Shown here: positions 18,658-27,105 of the stretch, one piece after another
How positions within the stretch are numbered: position 1 is the stretch's first letter
Layout of the letters: every line of letters starts with the position of its first letter
Assembly: GCA_020073215.1 (NCBI GenBank)
Contig: JAIQFO010000002.1
Location: 124,001 to 188,000, forward strand
Length of the DNA: 64,000 bases
Reading direction: 5' to 3'
DNA from: Terriglobia bacterium
Lineage (GTDB): Bacteria > Acidobacteriota > Terriglobia > Terriglobales > Acidobacteriaceae
Notes under the pieces: generated by a model
Told to the model about the DNA's origin: nothing
Seen by the model: only the letters and a program-made list of their open reading frames with translations
Database searches by the model: none
Made by a program: the position numbers and the translations under genes

Positions 18658-19494
18658 TTAGAGCCCGGCCTCCGCCGGCGCCGGCGCCGCCACCGCTGAA
18701 GACACGCAGCGCGGCTTGGCATTCTTCGTCAGCTTCATCCTCTTCTTCTCCCCGAACAAGCTGAACGCCAGCCAATCCATGCCGAATTCGAGGAGTTCCA
18801 CATCGTCGGTACGCAGCGCTTCGACTCTGGCTTCGTCCACCTCGAACAGTTCGAGGAAGCGGGTGTCGAACACAAAGCTGCGGAAGCGATCGAGATCGTA
18901 GGCGGCCATGTAAAACATGGCGAGCTTTTCTCCGGAGAGCAATTCCGGGTTATCCCAGCCGGGGTGCCCCATGAGCTGACGAAACGAGACCTGGTTCAAG
19001 TCGTAGGGCTCAATGTTCTGACCGGCGATCCACTGCCGCACCGAAATGCCCTCGCCTACACCGTGTCCGTGGCAGAGATCTTCTTTTAAGAGAAAATAAA
19101 ATCTTTGCGCGGCTTGCTCGGGATTCTTCGGCTCGGCCATGCCGAGCGGATACATGCGGCAAGCCCAAGGGCGGTGGGTATACACGTCGCATCCTTTTTC
19201 GCTGACGAAGGGGCAGACCTGCTTGTCGTCGCTCATCTTGAGAAAGACGGCGGGAATTTTCTTTTCCTTCGACTGCATGACAAACGTGTATTGATCGAGG
19301 AACTCGGAGGAATTGATTCCGAGGCCGCGCTTCAGCTTCAGCACGTCATACGGCGTCAGCAGGATCGAAACGCCCTGGCAGCACTTGGTGAAGCAGTCCA
19401 TGTGGCTGCCACATTGGAAGCAGAAGCGGTCGTCCAGTCCGAGGCGCGGCGTATTCTCAACAATCCCGGGGAGGGTGGATTCGTTGTCAGGCAT
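18658..19494 (-). CDS. YkgJ-family cysteine-cluster protein
   Basis: The start at 19494 (MPDNESTLPG) follows AAGGAAG and gives 278 residues; the ORF track adds an 80-residue shadow. The family cluster is clear: FCFQCGSHMDCFTKCCQG near residue 24, then CPFVSEKGCDVYTHRPWACRMYPLG near 95, the CxxxCC and CxxY..RP.CR..P pattern that binds zinc or an iron-sulfur cluster. Family members often sit next to aprBA in sulfate reducers, and maturation or metal delivery for AprBA or Qmo is a reasonable guess. The end has an Ala/Pro-rich tail. The start overlaps the zinc-finger gene by 8 bases. Confidence 0.85.
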   Translation of the reverse strand: MPDNESTLPGIVENTPRLGLDDRFCFQCGSHMDCFTKCCQGVSILLTPYDVLKLKRGLGINSSEFLDQYTFVMQSKEKKIPAVFLKMSDDKQVCPFVSEKGCDVYTHRPWACRMYPLGMAEPKNPEQAAQRFYFLLKEDLCHGHGVGEGISVRQWIAGQNIEPYDLNQVSFRQLMGHPGWDNPELLSGEKLAMFYMAAYDLDRFRSFVFDTRFLELFEVDEARVEALRTDDVELLEFGMDWLAFSLFGEKKRMKLTKNAKPRCVSSAVAAPAPAEAGL

Positions 19495-19825
19495 GATGTA
19501 CTTCCTTGTCTTGATTTTGATCTTGCACTTGATTTGGATCTGGAATGATGCCGCTGCGCAGGGCCTCGCGCGACCAGACCGGCAGTGGACCGTTTTCACC
19601 GGTGGCGGGCTCGAGGCGGAAACGATAGGAAGCGCACACATTGAACTGGCTCTGCATCCAGTTCCAGCCCCGCACGAAGTAGGGGCAGTCGTCGTTGAAG
19701 CAGACAAACTGGTAGTCGCCGCTCCAGGAACCAAGTTGCGGGTTTTCCCACCGCACCATCCATTCCTGGCAGTGTGGGCACCGGACTTCCGAAATTTCCG
19801 CTACTTCTGGCGTAAGTTCCGACAT
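19487..19825 (-). CDS. Ogr/Delta-like zinc-finger protein
   Basis: This 112-residue protein has CPHCQEWMVRW at residues 16-26 and CFNDDCPYFVRGWNWM at about 42-57, a four-cysteine zinc ribbon of the kind annotated as Ogr/Delta-like in sulfate reducers. The FVCFNDDCPYFVRGW segment is strongly hydrophobic and aromatic, so it may bind a protein partner rather than DNA. It stands between citrate synthase and ykgJ, overlapping the latter by 8 bases. The C-terminal tail is polar and Asp/Gln-rich. Function unproven; genes of this kind next to aprBA suggest a role in that pathway. Confidence 0.75.
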   Translation of the reverse strand: MSELTPEVAEISEVRCPHCQEWMVRWENPQLGSWSGDYQFVCFNDDCPYFVRGWNWMQSQFNVCASYRFRLEPATGENGPLPVWSREALRSGIIPDPNQVQDQNQDKEVHHA

Positions 19826-19847
19826 AGAGCACTCTTCGAACCACCAG

Positions 19848-19877
19848 GGAGGTTCCGGCCGAAGCCGGAACCTCTCC
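19848..19877. repeat. GGTTCCGGC hairpin after citrate synthase stop
   Basis: GGTTCCGGC-CGAA-GCCGGAACC with partly paired flanks lies 6 bases after the citrate synthase stop codon. The same hairpin sits 7 bases after the aprA stop at 21312-21341. It has no T-run on the coding strand, so RNA stability or intercistronic control is more likely than termination. Confidence 0.75.
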
Positions 19878-19882
19878 GTGGG

Positions 19883-21238
19883 TTAAGCGTGGGTCAGGGC
19901 CGGGGCCTTCGCTGCGAGGTCAGGGCGGCCGCCTTCGTCGCCCCACTTCTCGAGCATCGACACCGTGACCGACTTGGGACGTTCCAGGGCGTAGCCGAGG
20001 GCGCGGTCCCAGGTAATGTTGGCCATGCAGCCAAGGGAGCGGCCAACGCCGAACAGGACGGTGTAGAAGTCCCACTCGCGCAGCCCGTAGTACCACTGAA
20101 TGACGCCGGACTGGGCATCGACGTTGGGCCAGGGATTCTTGGCCTTGCCGTGCTCTTTCAGGACGCCGGGAGCCACCTCGAAGATCATGGAGACCAGCTT
20201 GAACAGCGGATCGTCCTTGAGCCCCGGAGTAGCGAGACAGAACTCGCGCTGCGACATGTAGCGCGGGTCGGTCTTACGCAGCACGGCATGACCGTAGCCC
20301 GGAACCACCTGACCGGCCTTGAGCGTGTCCCAGAGAGCCATGGTGACCAGCTCCTTGGTCGGCTCCGTAGCCCCGCAGTACTTCTGCTTGAACTTGATGG
20401 TCCAATCCAGGACTTCCTGGTTAGCAAGTCCGTGCAGTGGGCCAGCAAGGCCGTTGAGGCCGGCGGAATAAGCGTAATAAGGATCGGACAACGCCGAGTT
20501 CACCAGGTGGGTGGTGTGAGCGGAAACGTTGCCGGACTCGTGGTCGGAGTGCAGGATGAAGTACATGCGGGCGACATCCTTGTACTCCTCGCACTGGCCG
20601 ATCATTTCGGCGAAGTTCGCGCCCATGTCCAGATTCCCGATCCGGTTCTGGAAATCGCTGCGATACTTCAGGTTGTAGATGAACGCAGCGATGATGGGAA
20701 TACGGCAAATAATGTCGTACGCGTCCTCATAGGTGTATTCCCACGCGTCATGCTTGTTGAACTTGCCCGAGCTGTAGTAGTGGGCGAACTTGGAGTCCCT
20801 CTGCATGGACAGCAATCCCACGGAGAGCATGGCCATGGGGTGGCTGTCACGCGGCATGCCGCGGATGACATCCCACACGTAGGAAGGAACGTACTGGCGG
20901 ACCTTCCACTCGGCCAGAACTTCGTCAACTTGTGCCTGGGTGGGCACGTCGCCGGTGAGCAGGAAGTACCAGAAAGATTCCACGGTCGGATATTTGGAGC
21001 CGGGCGCCTTGGGAAGAGCCGCGAAGGTCTCGGGGATGGTCTTGCCCCGGAAGCGGATACCTTCCTGAGGATCGAGGTAGGAGATGTCAGTAACCAGGCA
21101 GTGGACGTCGCGAGCGCCGCCGATGGCCTGGTCGATAGTCACCTGATCGATGACGACTTTGCCGTGTTCTTTGATCAGGTGTGCGATGTGAGGACGGAAC
21201 TCCTCAATCTTCTGCTTCAGTGTTTCCTTCAGAGCCAT
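19883..21238 (-). CDS. gltA: Citrate (Si)-synthase, eukaryotic-type
   Basis: The start at 21238 (MALKETLKQKIEEF) has GGGAG upstream and gives 451 residues, the length of the mitochondrial enzyme. Diagnostic stretches are LHSDHESGNVSAHTTHLV and NGLAGPLHGLANQEVLDW, closely matching eukaryotic citrate synthases and quite unlike the common bacterial GltA; PGYGHAVLRKTDPRY follows near residue 310 with the catalytic His region. It condenses acetyl-CoA and oxaloacetate. A eukaryotic-type enzyme is also known in Geobacter, so the type itself is not unique. The position is odd: it lies between aprA and the small sulfur-operon genes, with the same hairpin after it and after aprA. Confidence 0.93.
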   Translation of the reverse strand: MALKETLKQKIEEFRPHIAHLIKEHGKVVIDQVTIDQAIGGARDVHCLVTDISYLDPQEGIRFRGKTIPETFAALPKAPGSKYPTVESFWYFLLTGDVPTQAQVDEVLAEWKVRQYVPSYVWDVIRGMPRDSHPMAMLSVGLLSMQRDSKFAHYYSSGKFNKHDAWEYTYEDAYDIICRIPIIAAFIYNLKYRSDFQNRIGNLDMGANFAEMIGQCEEYKDVARMYFILHSDHESGNVSAHTTHLVNSALSDPYYAYSAGLNGLAGPLHGLANQEVLDWTIKFKQKYCGATEPTKELVTMALWDTLKAGQVVPGYGHAVLRKTDPRYMSQREFCLATPGLKDDPLFKLVSMIFEVAPGVLKEHGKAKNPWPNVDAQSGVIQWYYGLREWDFYTVLFGVGRSLGCMANITWDRALGYALERPKSVTVSMLEKWGDEGGRPDLAAKAPALTHA

Positions 21239-21311
21239 TTGTTGAACTCCCTTCCTCCTAGTCGATGTTTCCGTATCCTGCAATTCCAAGACTAAGAACA
21301 AAAATCGGTGA

Positions 21312-21341
21312 GAGAGGTTCCGGCCGAAGCCGGAACCTCTC
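21312..21341. repeat. GAGAGGTTCCGGC hairpin after aprA stop
   Basis: A perfect 13-bp stem (GAGAGGTTCCGGC) around a CGAA loop lies 7 bases after the aprA stop codon and before citrate synthase. Its core is identical to the one after citrate synthase. Confidence 0.8.
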
Positions 21342-21348
21342 CGCACGC

Positions 21349-23286
21349 TTAGTGAGCCAGGGCCGGTTCCAGCTCTTTGGGTTTCGGTTGCGGGAAGACA
21401 TGGAGGATGGGCCGCTTGATCATTTCCCATTTTCCGGTCTTCGCATCACACCGGCAGTTGGCGAAGACGTGCCACTTCTCTTCGTCCAGCGTCGGGGTGT
21501 CGGACCGCATGTAGTAGCCGGGCCACCGTGTTTCTTCACGGAACAGCACCGTGCGCACGTGGGCTTCGGCTTGCCACATCCGATGGACGTTCTCCCAGCA
21601 GCGCATCAGTTCGTGAAGATTCGAAGCAGCCAATTTGGCCGAGTCTTCCTGGAGGAAGGCCAGCAGTTCCTGGGCCCGCTCGAGAGAAGGCTTGTTGGTG
21701 GTGAACTGCGCGGTGACGCCACCGGCGTACTCGTCCATGATCTTCTGCAGCCGGAACATGAACATACGCGGCTTGATGTACTCGGGGTTCATATCCTCAT
21801 CGGTCGAGAGGTTCTTGTTTTTCTCGAACGTCTCCATCGGCTTGAGGATCTCTGCCGTCAAGGCATCCACTCTCGCCTGGTCCAGCTTGGGCGCGGTGTT
21901 GTTTTCCACGATGAACTTGATCGCGGACTTGGCGGCAATGCGGCCTTCAGCATGCGACCCGGACGAGAACTTATGGCTGGAAGCGCCAGAAGCATCGCCC
22001 GCGGCGAACAGGCCTTTAACCGTTGTCATGTTGGCATAGCCCCAGAAGTAATCTTTCTTGGTCTCGCCGGTTTGCAAGTCTTCCGGACCGCTGACCCATG
22101 CTCCCGAAGCACCCGAGTGCGAACCGATGAAGTAAGGCTCAGCGGCTGCGATCTCAGAGCTTCTCTGTTCGGGTTGCACGTTGGTGGCAGCCCAGAGCAG
22201 AGCTTGCGAGATGGTCATGTCGAGGAAGTCTTCCCACGCCTCCGACTCCAATTCCTTCATCTTCTTGGCATAGGCTTTGGGGTCGTCCTTGTAGGCGTCG
22301 GAGATCTTCTTGAGGGCCTCTTCGGTCCTCATGTAGATCGGGCCCTTGCCGTCGAGCACGTCGAGCATACCCAGGTAGTTCCGCAGGTTCGCGGGAATGG
22401 GTTTCACCCGGCCGTAGGGACCCCACTTTTCCAGTTCGGACTTGCGCTCCACCATATACTCACCGCCCATGGCGTTCGTGGCCCGAGACTTGAACAGCAG
22501 GAACCAGGCGCCGACCGGACCGTACGCGTCCTTGAAGCGCACTGGAATGAAGCGGACTTCCTGGCACGTCATTTCCGCCCCAGCCTTCAGGGTGAAGTAC
22601 GCGGAGGAACCCGAGTTCCACGGTGGATACCAGGCGCGTCCCATGCCTTCGCCCGAACTCCTGGGCTTGAACACGTGGACGGCGCCACCCATGGCAGTCA
22701 GCGTCGCTTTGGATTTGAAGATGAACACCTTGTTCTCGCGCACCGAGAATCCGATGGCGCCAGCGCAACGATCTCCATCCATCAACGGGCCGACGATGAA
22801 CACGCGCTCGAAGATCTCGCCCACGCCGCTTTGCAGCAACGCGTTCTTGGCCGCTTCGGCCACGACGACCTTGTAGGATTCGCCGTTGATCATGAGCTGC
22901 CAGCGCCCTTCGTGCACGTACTTGCCGGCTTCATCTTTCCAAATGGGCAGGCCCCACTTTTCGAACAGATGCACGCTGGAATCAACGTGACGGGCAATGT
23001 CGGCTACCAAATCTTCGCGCGTCACACCCATCAGGTCGTTGCGCACATAGTCGACATAGTTTTGTACCGAGTTGGCCCCGTCGCGGAGACCGACGTACTG
23101 GTTAATAGCGGAAAGGCCCATAGCCACGGCCCCAGAACGATCGATGGCGGCCTTATCGACCAACGTCACCTTCAAGCCGTTCTTTTTGGCCCAGTGAGCA
23201 GCTTCTACGGCGGCACCACATGCCGCCATGCCGCCACCGAGAATCAGGAGGTCAGTTTCTACAACGACAGTCTCGAATTTAGGCAT
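21349..23286 (-). CDS. aprA: Adenylylsulfate reductase subunit alpha
   Basis: The 645-residue flavoprotein reduces APS to sulfite and AMP. The FAD fold is LLILGGGMAACGAAVEAAH with VTLVDKAAIDRSGAVAMGLS (about 13-60), and NQYVGLRDG and RWQLMINGESYKV follow as in all AprA. The catalytic region with GGEYMVERKSELEKWG and the capping domain are complete, and the length is normal. It starts 2 bases after the aprB stop. The C-terminus GKWEMIKRPILHVFPQPK is the usual tail. It is followed by a hairpin and then citrate synthase. Confidence 0.97.
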   Translation of the reverse strand: MPKFETVVVETDLLILGGGMAACGAAVEAAHWAKKNGLKVTLVDKAAIDRSGAVAMGLSAINQYVGLRDGANSVQNYVDYVRNDLMGVTREDLVADIARHVDSSVHLFEKWGLPIWKDEAGKYVHEGRWQLMINGESYKVVVAEAAKNALLQSGVGEIFERVFIVGPLMDGDRCAGAIGFSVRENKVFIFKSKATLTAMGGAVHVFKPRSSGEGMGRAWYPPWNSGSSAYFTLKAGAEMTCQEVRFIPVRFKDAYGPVGAWFLLFKSRATNAMGGEYMVERKSELEKWGPYGRVKPIPANLRNYLGMLDVLDGKGPIYMRTEEALKKISDAYKDDPKAYAKKMKELESEAWEDFLDMTISQALLWAATNVQPEQRSSEIAAAEPYFIGSHSGASGAWVSGPEDLQTGETKKDYFWGYANMTTVKGLFAAGDASGASSHKFSSGSHAEGRIAAKSAIKFIVENNTAPKLDQARVDALTAEILKPMETFEKNKNLSTDEDMNPEYIKPRMFMFRLQKIMDEYAGGVTAQFTTNKPSLERAQELLAFLQEDSAKLAASNLHELMRCWENVHRMWQAEAHVRTVLFREETRWPGYYMRSDTPTLDEEKWHVFANCRCDAKTGKWEMIKRPILHVFPQPKPKELEPALAH

Positions 23287-23288
23287 GT

Positions 23289-23735
23289 CTAGTTACCTCC
23301 CGTCAGAGAGAACACCACAGGCAGTCCCAGGGAAGCCGGCTCGGTAGCGAGCGCGGTGCTCTTGAGGTCGCCATGGTCAGCGAAACCGCCGTTGGGCACG
23401 GCAGTGCCTTCTGCAGTGGTCCGAATGGGGAATTTGAAGCGCTTCAGGGTCCCGTTCCTGAACTTGACCGTCCACATGATCGAGTCGGTCGAGCGCAGCG
23501 GGGTAGCCGTGGCGCCGAGAGGAACGAAATCGGCGTAACCACGAACCTGCACGGCCTGGGTGGGGCAAATCTTGACGCAGTTGTAGCACTCCCAGCACAT
23601 GGAAGGATCCTGGTTGTAGGCTTTCATTTTGGTCTTGTCGAGGACCATCAGGTCGTTGGGGCAAATATGCTGGCACGCTGTTTTGTCCAGCGCCTTGCAC
23701 CCATCGCACTTCTCAGGAATTACATAGCTTGGCAC
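23289..23735 (-). CDS. aprB: Adenylylsulfate reductase subunit beta
   Basis: The 148-residue iron-sulfur subunit has two [4Fe-4S] motifs, CDGCKALDKTACQHICPND (10-28) and CWECYNCVKICPTQAV (about 47-62), then the beta-sheet tail that clasps AprA. It starts with GTG, 4 bases after a GGAGGTG ribosome site, and is the first gene of the minus-strand sulfur run. Electrons arrive from QmoABC. A strong hairpin lies directly upstream of the ribosome site (separate entry). Confidence 0.97.
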   Translation of the reverse strand: MPSYVIPEKCDGCKALDKTACQHICPNDLMVLDKTKMKAYNQDPSMCWECYNCVKICPTQAVQVRGYADFVPLGATATPLRSTDSIMWTVKFRNGTLKRFKFPIRTTAEGTAVPNGGFADHGDLKSTALATEPASLGLPVVFSLTGGN

Positions 23736-23746
23736 TAGTCACCTCC

Positions 23747-23770
23747 GGCTTGCCGCTTTTTCGGCAAGCC
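23747..23770 (-). promoter_or_regulatory. Leader hairpin abutting the aprB ribosome site
   Basis: Read on the minus strand, GGCTTGCCG-AAAAAG-CGGCAAGCC runs directly into the GGAGGTGAC of aprB. The 9-bp GC-rich stem could protect the 5' end of the mRNA or mask or expose the ribosome site. There is no U-run after it, so it is not a plain terminator. Confidence 0.65.
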
Positions 23771-24206
23771 CGAAATTAAAGATGTGAGAAAAAGAAAAAG
23801 CCGATCGTCGGGCACGGCCTGGGTAGTTCGGCCGGGCACCGCAGTGGGCCTTCGTCGAAGACCCAGGCAGATCGTCATAAAAGAGGAAGCTCATTCATTA
23901 ATCGAACCGATCACGAATTAAAACGTTGACGAAATAAATAGCGATCCTTCAGAACCAATCGGGATCGTCACGGGGGCGATCTCACCGGAAGAACCACTTC
24001 GACTTTCCTTGCTGGTTCCGACGGCGCTACCCGCCGAATCGAGCCGCCAGAGCCTTCTTGCGCTATGCAGCCGCCGGTCAGGCCTTGACGTTCTCGCAGA
24101 TTTGTCGAGAGCGGAACACTGCCGATCACGTTCCCTCGCAGCCAATCACACGGACTCAATTGTGTAAAAGCTGTGCCCAACATATCCCGTTCATGGCTCG
24201 CCCACC

Positions 24207-24220
24207 GTGACCCGCGTCAC
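24207..24220. promoter_or_regulatory. Crp/Fnr-type palindrome GTGACCCGCGTCAC
   Basis: Perfect GTGA-N6-TCAC in the apr/dsrMK-like divergent promoter region, 248 bases before the plus-strand start and 472 before aprB. Confidence 0.6.
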
Positions 24221-24352
24221 CTCTCAGCGTGAGATTGCGCTCCCCGCCAGGTGCGTGGAAGTAACTCGCGTATATGACCTAATGCAATATTTATAAGTAT
24301 GTCAGTAGACTTAGTGCCTACGACTGATTTCCATCGAAATGGACGCATAAGC

Positions 24353-24366
24353 GTGATGTGAGTCAC
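24353..24366. promoter_or_regulatory. Crp/Fnr-type palindrome GTGATGTGAGTCAC
   Basis: Perfect GTGA-N6-TCAC, 88 bases before the DsrM-like start, a usual distance for an activator or repressor site. Confidence 0.65.
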
Positions 24367-24454
24367 ATCCGAGTGTCGCGCTCGCTGCTATCGTGACTTC
24401 GTCGGAACGAGCGAGCAACCTCGCTCGCATGGCTCTGAAGTTTCGGGGGGACGC

Positions 24455-25390
24455 ATGACGCTCACCGTTTACCTTGCGATTTATGCTGGCCTGCTGATCT
24501 TTCTCATTGGATGTGTACGCCGCATCCTGCAGTACGCAAGAACACCAGTACACCTGCGCTGGGAACTGTACCCGGTTCCGCACGAAGCGCCCGAGCGGGT
24601 GGCGCATGGAGGGTCCTACTTCGAAACCGGAGATTGGTGGACCAAGCCTCAGCACTCCAACCACATCGGCGAGTTGCGCGTCATGATTCCCGAGATGTTG
24701 TTCCTGAAAGGACTCTGGGAATTCAACCGGCGCCTCTGGGTCCCGTCCTTCCTGTTTCATTTCGGCCTCTATCTCTTGATCGGGGCCATCGTGCTAGTTG
24801 GCTTCGGCGCGGGATTTCCTCTGCTGGCGCCCGGTCTGGCCACGAGCGGCCTCTGGGTCATGCTGGCGGGCATATATCACGTCATGGCGTATGCCGGGGG
24901 GACGATCTCGGTCGTGGGCGGGTTCCTCCTGCTTGTGCGCCGTGCCACCGATCCGGCCCTGAAGAACTACACCAAGCCGGCCGACTTCTTCAATCTTGCC
25001 TTCTTTATTATTGCCTTCGGTCTGCTGGCCGCCGGATACTTTGCGCGCTCGCCCGAAAGCGCAGGCGTGGGCGAGGTGGCGCGCGGACTGTTGCGCTTCG
25101 ATCGCACGCTTCACGTCAGCGGGCTATTTGGTCTCGGAGTGATCCTGTCGTCCGCTCTGGCCGCCTACATTCCCTTTACGCACATGTCGCACTTCATCGC
25201 GAAATACTTCACCTATCACTCCGTGCGCTGGGACGATCGCCCGAATGTTCGCGGCGGAAGTATCGAGTCCGCGGTTGCCGAGTACCTGACGTACCGGCCG
25301 ACGTGGTCGGCAGCCCACGTTGGCGCCGACGGCACAAGGAATTGGCTTGAGATTGCCACCACCAATCCCGCGCAGGAGGTGCGCAAGTGA
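24455..25390 (+). CDS. DsrM/TmcC-like cytochrome b subunit (second copy)
   Basis: The 311-residue membrane protein opens with a helix (VYLAIYAGLLIFLIGCVRRI), has a periplasmic or cytoplasmic loop with HIGELRVMIPEMLFLKGLWE, and then a NarI-like core with helix starts FLFHFGLYLLIGAIVLVG and LHVSGLFGLGVILSSALAAY. Histidines in the helices can bind heme b. It takes electrons from or gives them to menaquinone. It overlaps its partner by 4 bases (GTGA). It resembles DsrM and TmcC of sulfate reducers but is clearly different from the DsrM at 35.0 kb. No cytochrome c gene is adjacent. Confidence 0.8.
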   Translation: MTLTVYLAIYAGLLIFLIGCVRRILQYARTPVHLRWELYPVPHEAPERVAHGGSYFETGDWWTKPQHSNHIGELRVMIPEMLFLKGLWEFNRRLWVPSFLFHFGLYLLIGAIVLVGFGAGFPLLAPGLATSGLWVMLAGIYHVMAYAGGTISVVGGFLLLVRRATDPALKNYTKPADFFNLAFFIIAFGLLAAGYFARSPESAGVGEVARGLLRFDRTLHVSGLFGLGVILSSALAAYIPFTHMSHFIAKYFTYHSVRWDDRPNVRGGSIESAVAEYLTYRPTWSAAHVGADGTRNWLEIATTNPAQEVRK

Positions 25391-26994
25391 ACGAGCACAT
25401 CGATCTTCGCGACATGGCGCAAACCGAGCGCGATCCATTGACCCATCTCGAAAACGCGGACCTGATGCCTCTGCCCGCGCCTCTCGACAGTCCCGAGAAA
25501 GACCATCCTTGGACTGCTCTTTCGCAGCAGACAAAGGATAAGTACGAATGCGGGCTGGACGATACCTGCGCTCTGAGTCTGCCGCAGCCGAAGACTCCGG
25601 AAGAAGAGAAACAACTGGTCGGCAAATTCCTCGCCGGCCTGGAAAAGCTTTTCACGAAGGAAAACAACTGGACCTTCCTGCAGCCGCTCTTGCTGACCAT
25701 GGAGCACTGCACCGGCTGCCAGACCTGCTCGGAAGCCTGTCACATCTTTGAGTCCAGTGGCCGCAACGAACTCTATCGTCCGACGTTTCGTTCCGAGATT
25801 CTGCGCCGCCTCTATTTCAAATTCGTCAAAGGCGGAGGCCTGGTTTCGGCCTGGCAGCACGGCGACATTCAACTGAACTGGCCGCTGGTGGCCCGTCTTG
25901 CCGAATTGTCCTATCGCTGCAATCTGTGCAGGCGGTGCGCCCAGACCTGCCCCATCGGTTGTGACAATGGCCTGGTGGCGCACGATCTGCGCAAGCTGTT
26001 CAGCATGGAGATGGGCATCAACTCCAAGGAATGTCACGATAACGGCTCGATGCTGCAGCTCAAGGTGGGTTCGTCCACCGGCATGAACGCCGCGGTCGTC
26101 AAAGACAACATCGAATTCATCGACGAGGATACGTCGGAAAAGACCGGCATTGAAGTGCACACGCCCTGGGATGTGGAAGGGGCCGACGTTCTGCTCATCC
26201 ATAACGCCGGCGAAATTATGGCGTGGCCGGAGAACCCCGGCGCGTTCGGCCTGATTCTGAACCAGGCGGGCATCAGTTGGACGATGTCGTCGGAGTTGTG
26301 CGGATACGATTCGATCAACTACGGACTGTGGTACGACGATGCGCAATTCGCGCGCGTCGCCATCAAACACGCCCAGGCCGCACAGAAACTCAAGGTCAAG
26401 AAGATTGTCCTGGGCGAGTGTGGACACGCTCACAAAGCGCTGAGCGTGATTGCCGATCGCATTCTCGGGGGCGAGTTGAACATCCCGCGGGAAAGTGGAC
26501 TGACCTTCCTGCGTGACATCGTGAAAAGCGGGCGGATCAAGTTCGATCCCTCGCGCAACAACTTCCCCGTCACCCTGCACGATCCTTGCAATCTGGTGCG
26601 CCTGATGGGCGTGGTGGAGCCGCAGCGCGAGGTCGTGCGCGAGATCTGCCCGCAATTCCGCGAAATGGAACCGCACGGTGTCGACAATTATTGCTGCGGC
26701 GGCGGCAGCGGTTTCGCCATCATGAGCGGAAACAATTTTCCCGACTGGCGGTTCCATGTTTCGGGACGCAAGAAGATGCAGCAGCTCCTGAACGCGTTCT
26801 CGGATTGCCTGGCGCCCGAGACTCCCAAGTACCTGTGCGCTCCGTGTAGCAATTGCAAAGGCATGTTTCGCGACATGATCAGCTACTACGGCTTGTGGGA
26901 AAGCAATCGCATTCTCTACGGAGGCCTGGTTGAACTCATGGTCAACGCGATGGTCGACGTGAAGCCCGGCTTCATTGATTGGGAATGGCACTAG
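25387..26994 (+). CDS. DsrK/HdrD-like iron-sulfur subunit (second copy)
   Basis: The 535-residue protein starts with GTG inside the previous stop. Two [4Fe-4S] motifs, CTGCQTCSEACHIF (about 109) and CNLCRRCAQTCPIG (about 178), are followed by two CCG-type halves with LGECGHAHKAL (about 341), HDPCNLVRLMG and YCCGGGSGF (about 436), the signature of heterodisulfide reductase-type catalytic subunits that bind a noncubane or special [4Fe-4S] cluster. DsrK acts on the DsrC trisulfide. This copy differs from DsrK at 36 kb, being closer in motif context to a TmcB or HdrD-like lineage, and lacks DsrJOP partners. The C-terminal LCAPCSNCKGMFRDM adds two cysteines. What it reduces is unknown. Confidence 0.8.
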   Translation: MNEHIDLRDMAQTERDPLTHLENADLMPLPAPLDSPEKDHPWTALSQQTKDKYECGLDDTCALSLPQPKTPEEEKQLVGKFLAGLEKLFTKENNWTFLQPLLLTMEHCTGCQTCSEACHIFESSGRNELYRPTFRSEILRRLYFKFVKGGGLVSAWQHGDIQLNWPLVARLAELSYRCNLCRRCAQTCPIGCDNGLVAHDLRKLFSMEMGINSKECHDNGSMLQLKVGSSTGMNAAVVKDNIEFIDEDTSEKTGIEVHTPWDVEGADVLLIHNAGEIMAWPENPGAFGLILNQAGISWTMSSELCGYDSINYGLWYDDAQFARVAIKHAQAAQKLKVKKIVLGECGHAHKALSVIADRILGGELNIPRESGLTFLRDIVKSGRIKFDPSRNNFPVTLHDPCNLVRLMGVVEPQREVVREICPQFREMEPHGVDNYCCGGGSGFAIMSGNNFPDWRFHVSGRKKMQQLLNAFSDCLAPETPKYLCAPCSNCKGMFRDMISYYGLWESNRILYGGLVELMVNAMVDVKPGFIDWEWH

Positions 26995-27105
26995 ACTGAC
27001 TTGAGATCGGACATTCTCCAGCGCCCGCCACGATCAGTTCTCAATGCAGCGGTGCGGAGCGGAGAAAAGCGGTGATTCCAAACACCCACTGACGGGGATG
27101 GGAAG

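Larger units (their letters stand above)
23736..24454. other. Divergent promoter region between aprBA and the DsrMK-like pair
   Basis: This 719-base gap separates two divergent operons. It holds the aprB leader hairpin and two perfect GTGA-N6-TCAC palindromes (24207 and 24353). An AT-rich patch (GCAATATTTATAAGTATG, near 24284) could hold promoter elements. I see no gene; small ORFs on the minus strand here have no family resemblance. Confidence 0.6.

Noticed and set aside
19313-23292. Two plus-strand ORFs of 660 and 675 residues
   Set aside because: Long shadows antisense to citrate synthase and aprA; low-complexity composition and no motifs.
23736-24454. Minus-strand 60-75 residue ORFs in the apr promoter gap
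   Set aside because: Basic, Arg/Ser-rich translations without ribosome sites.
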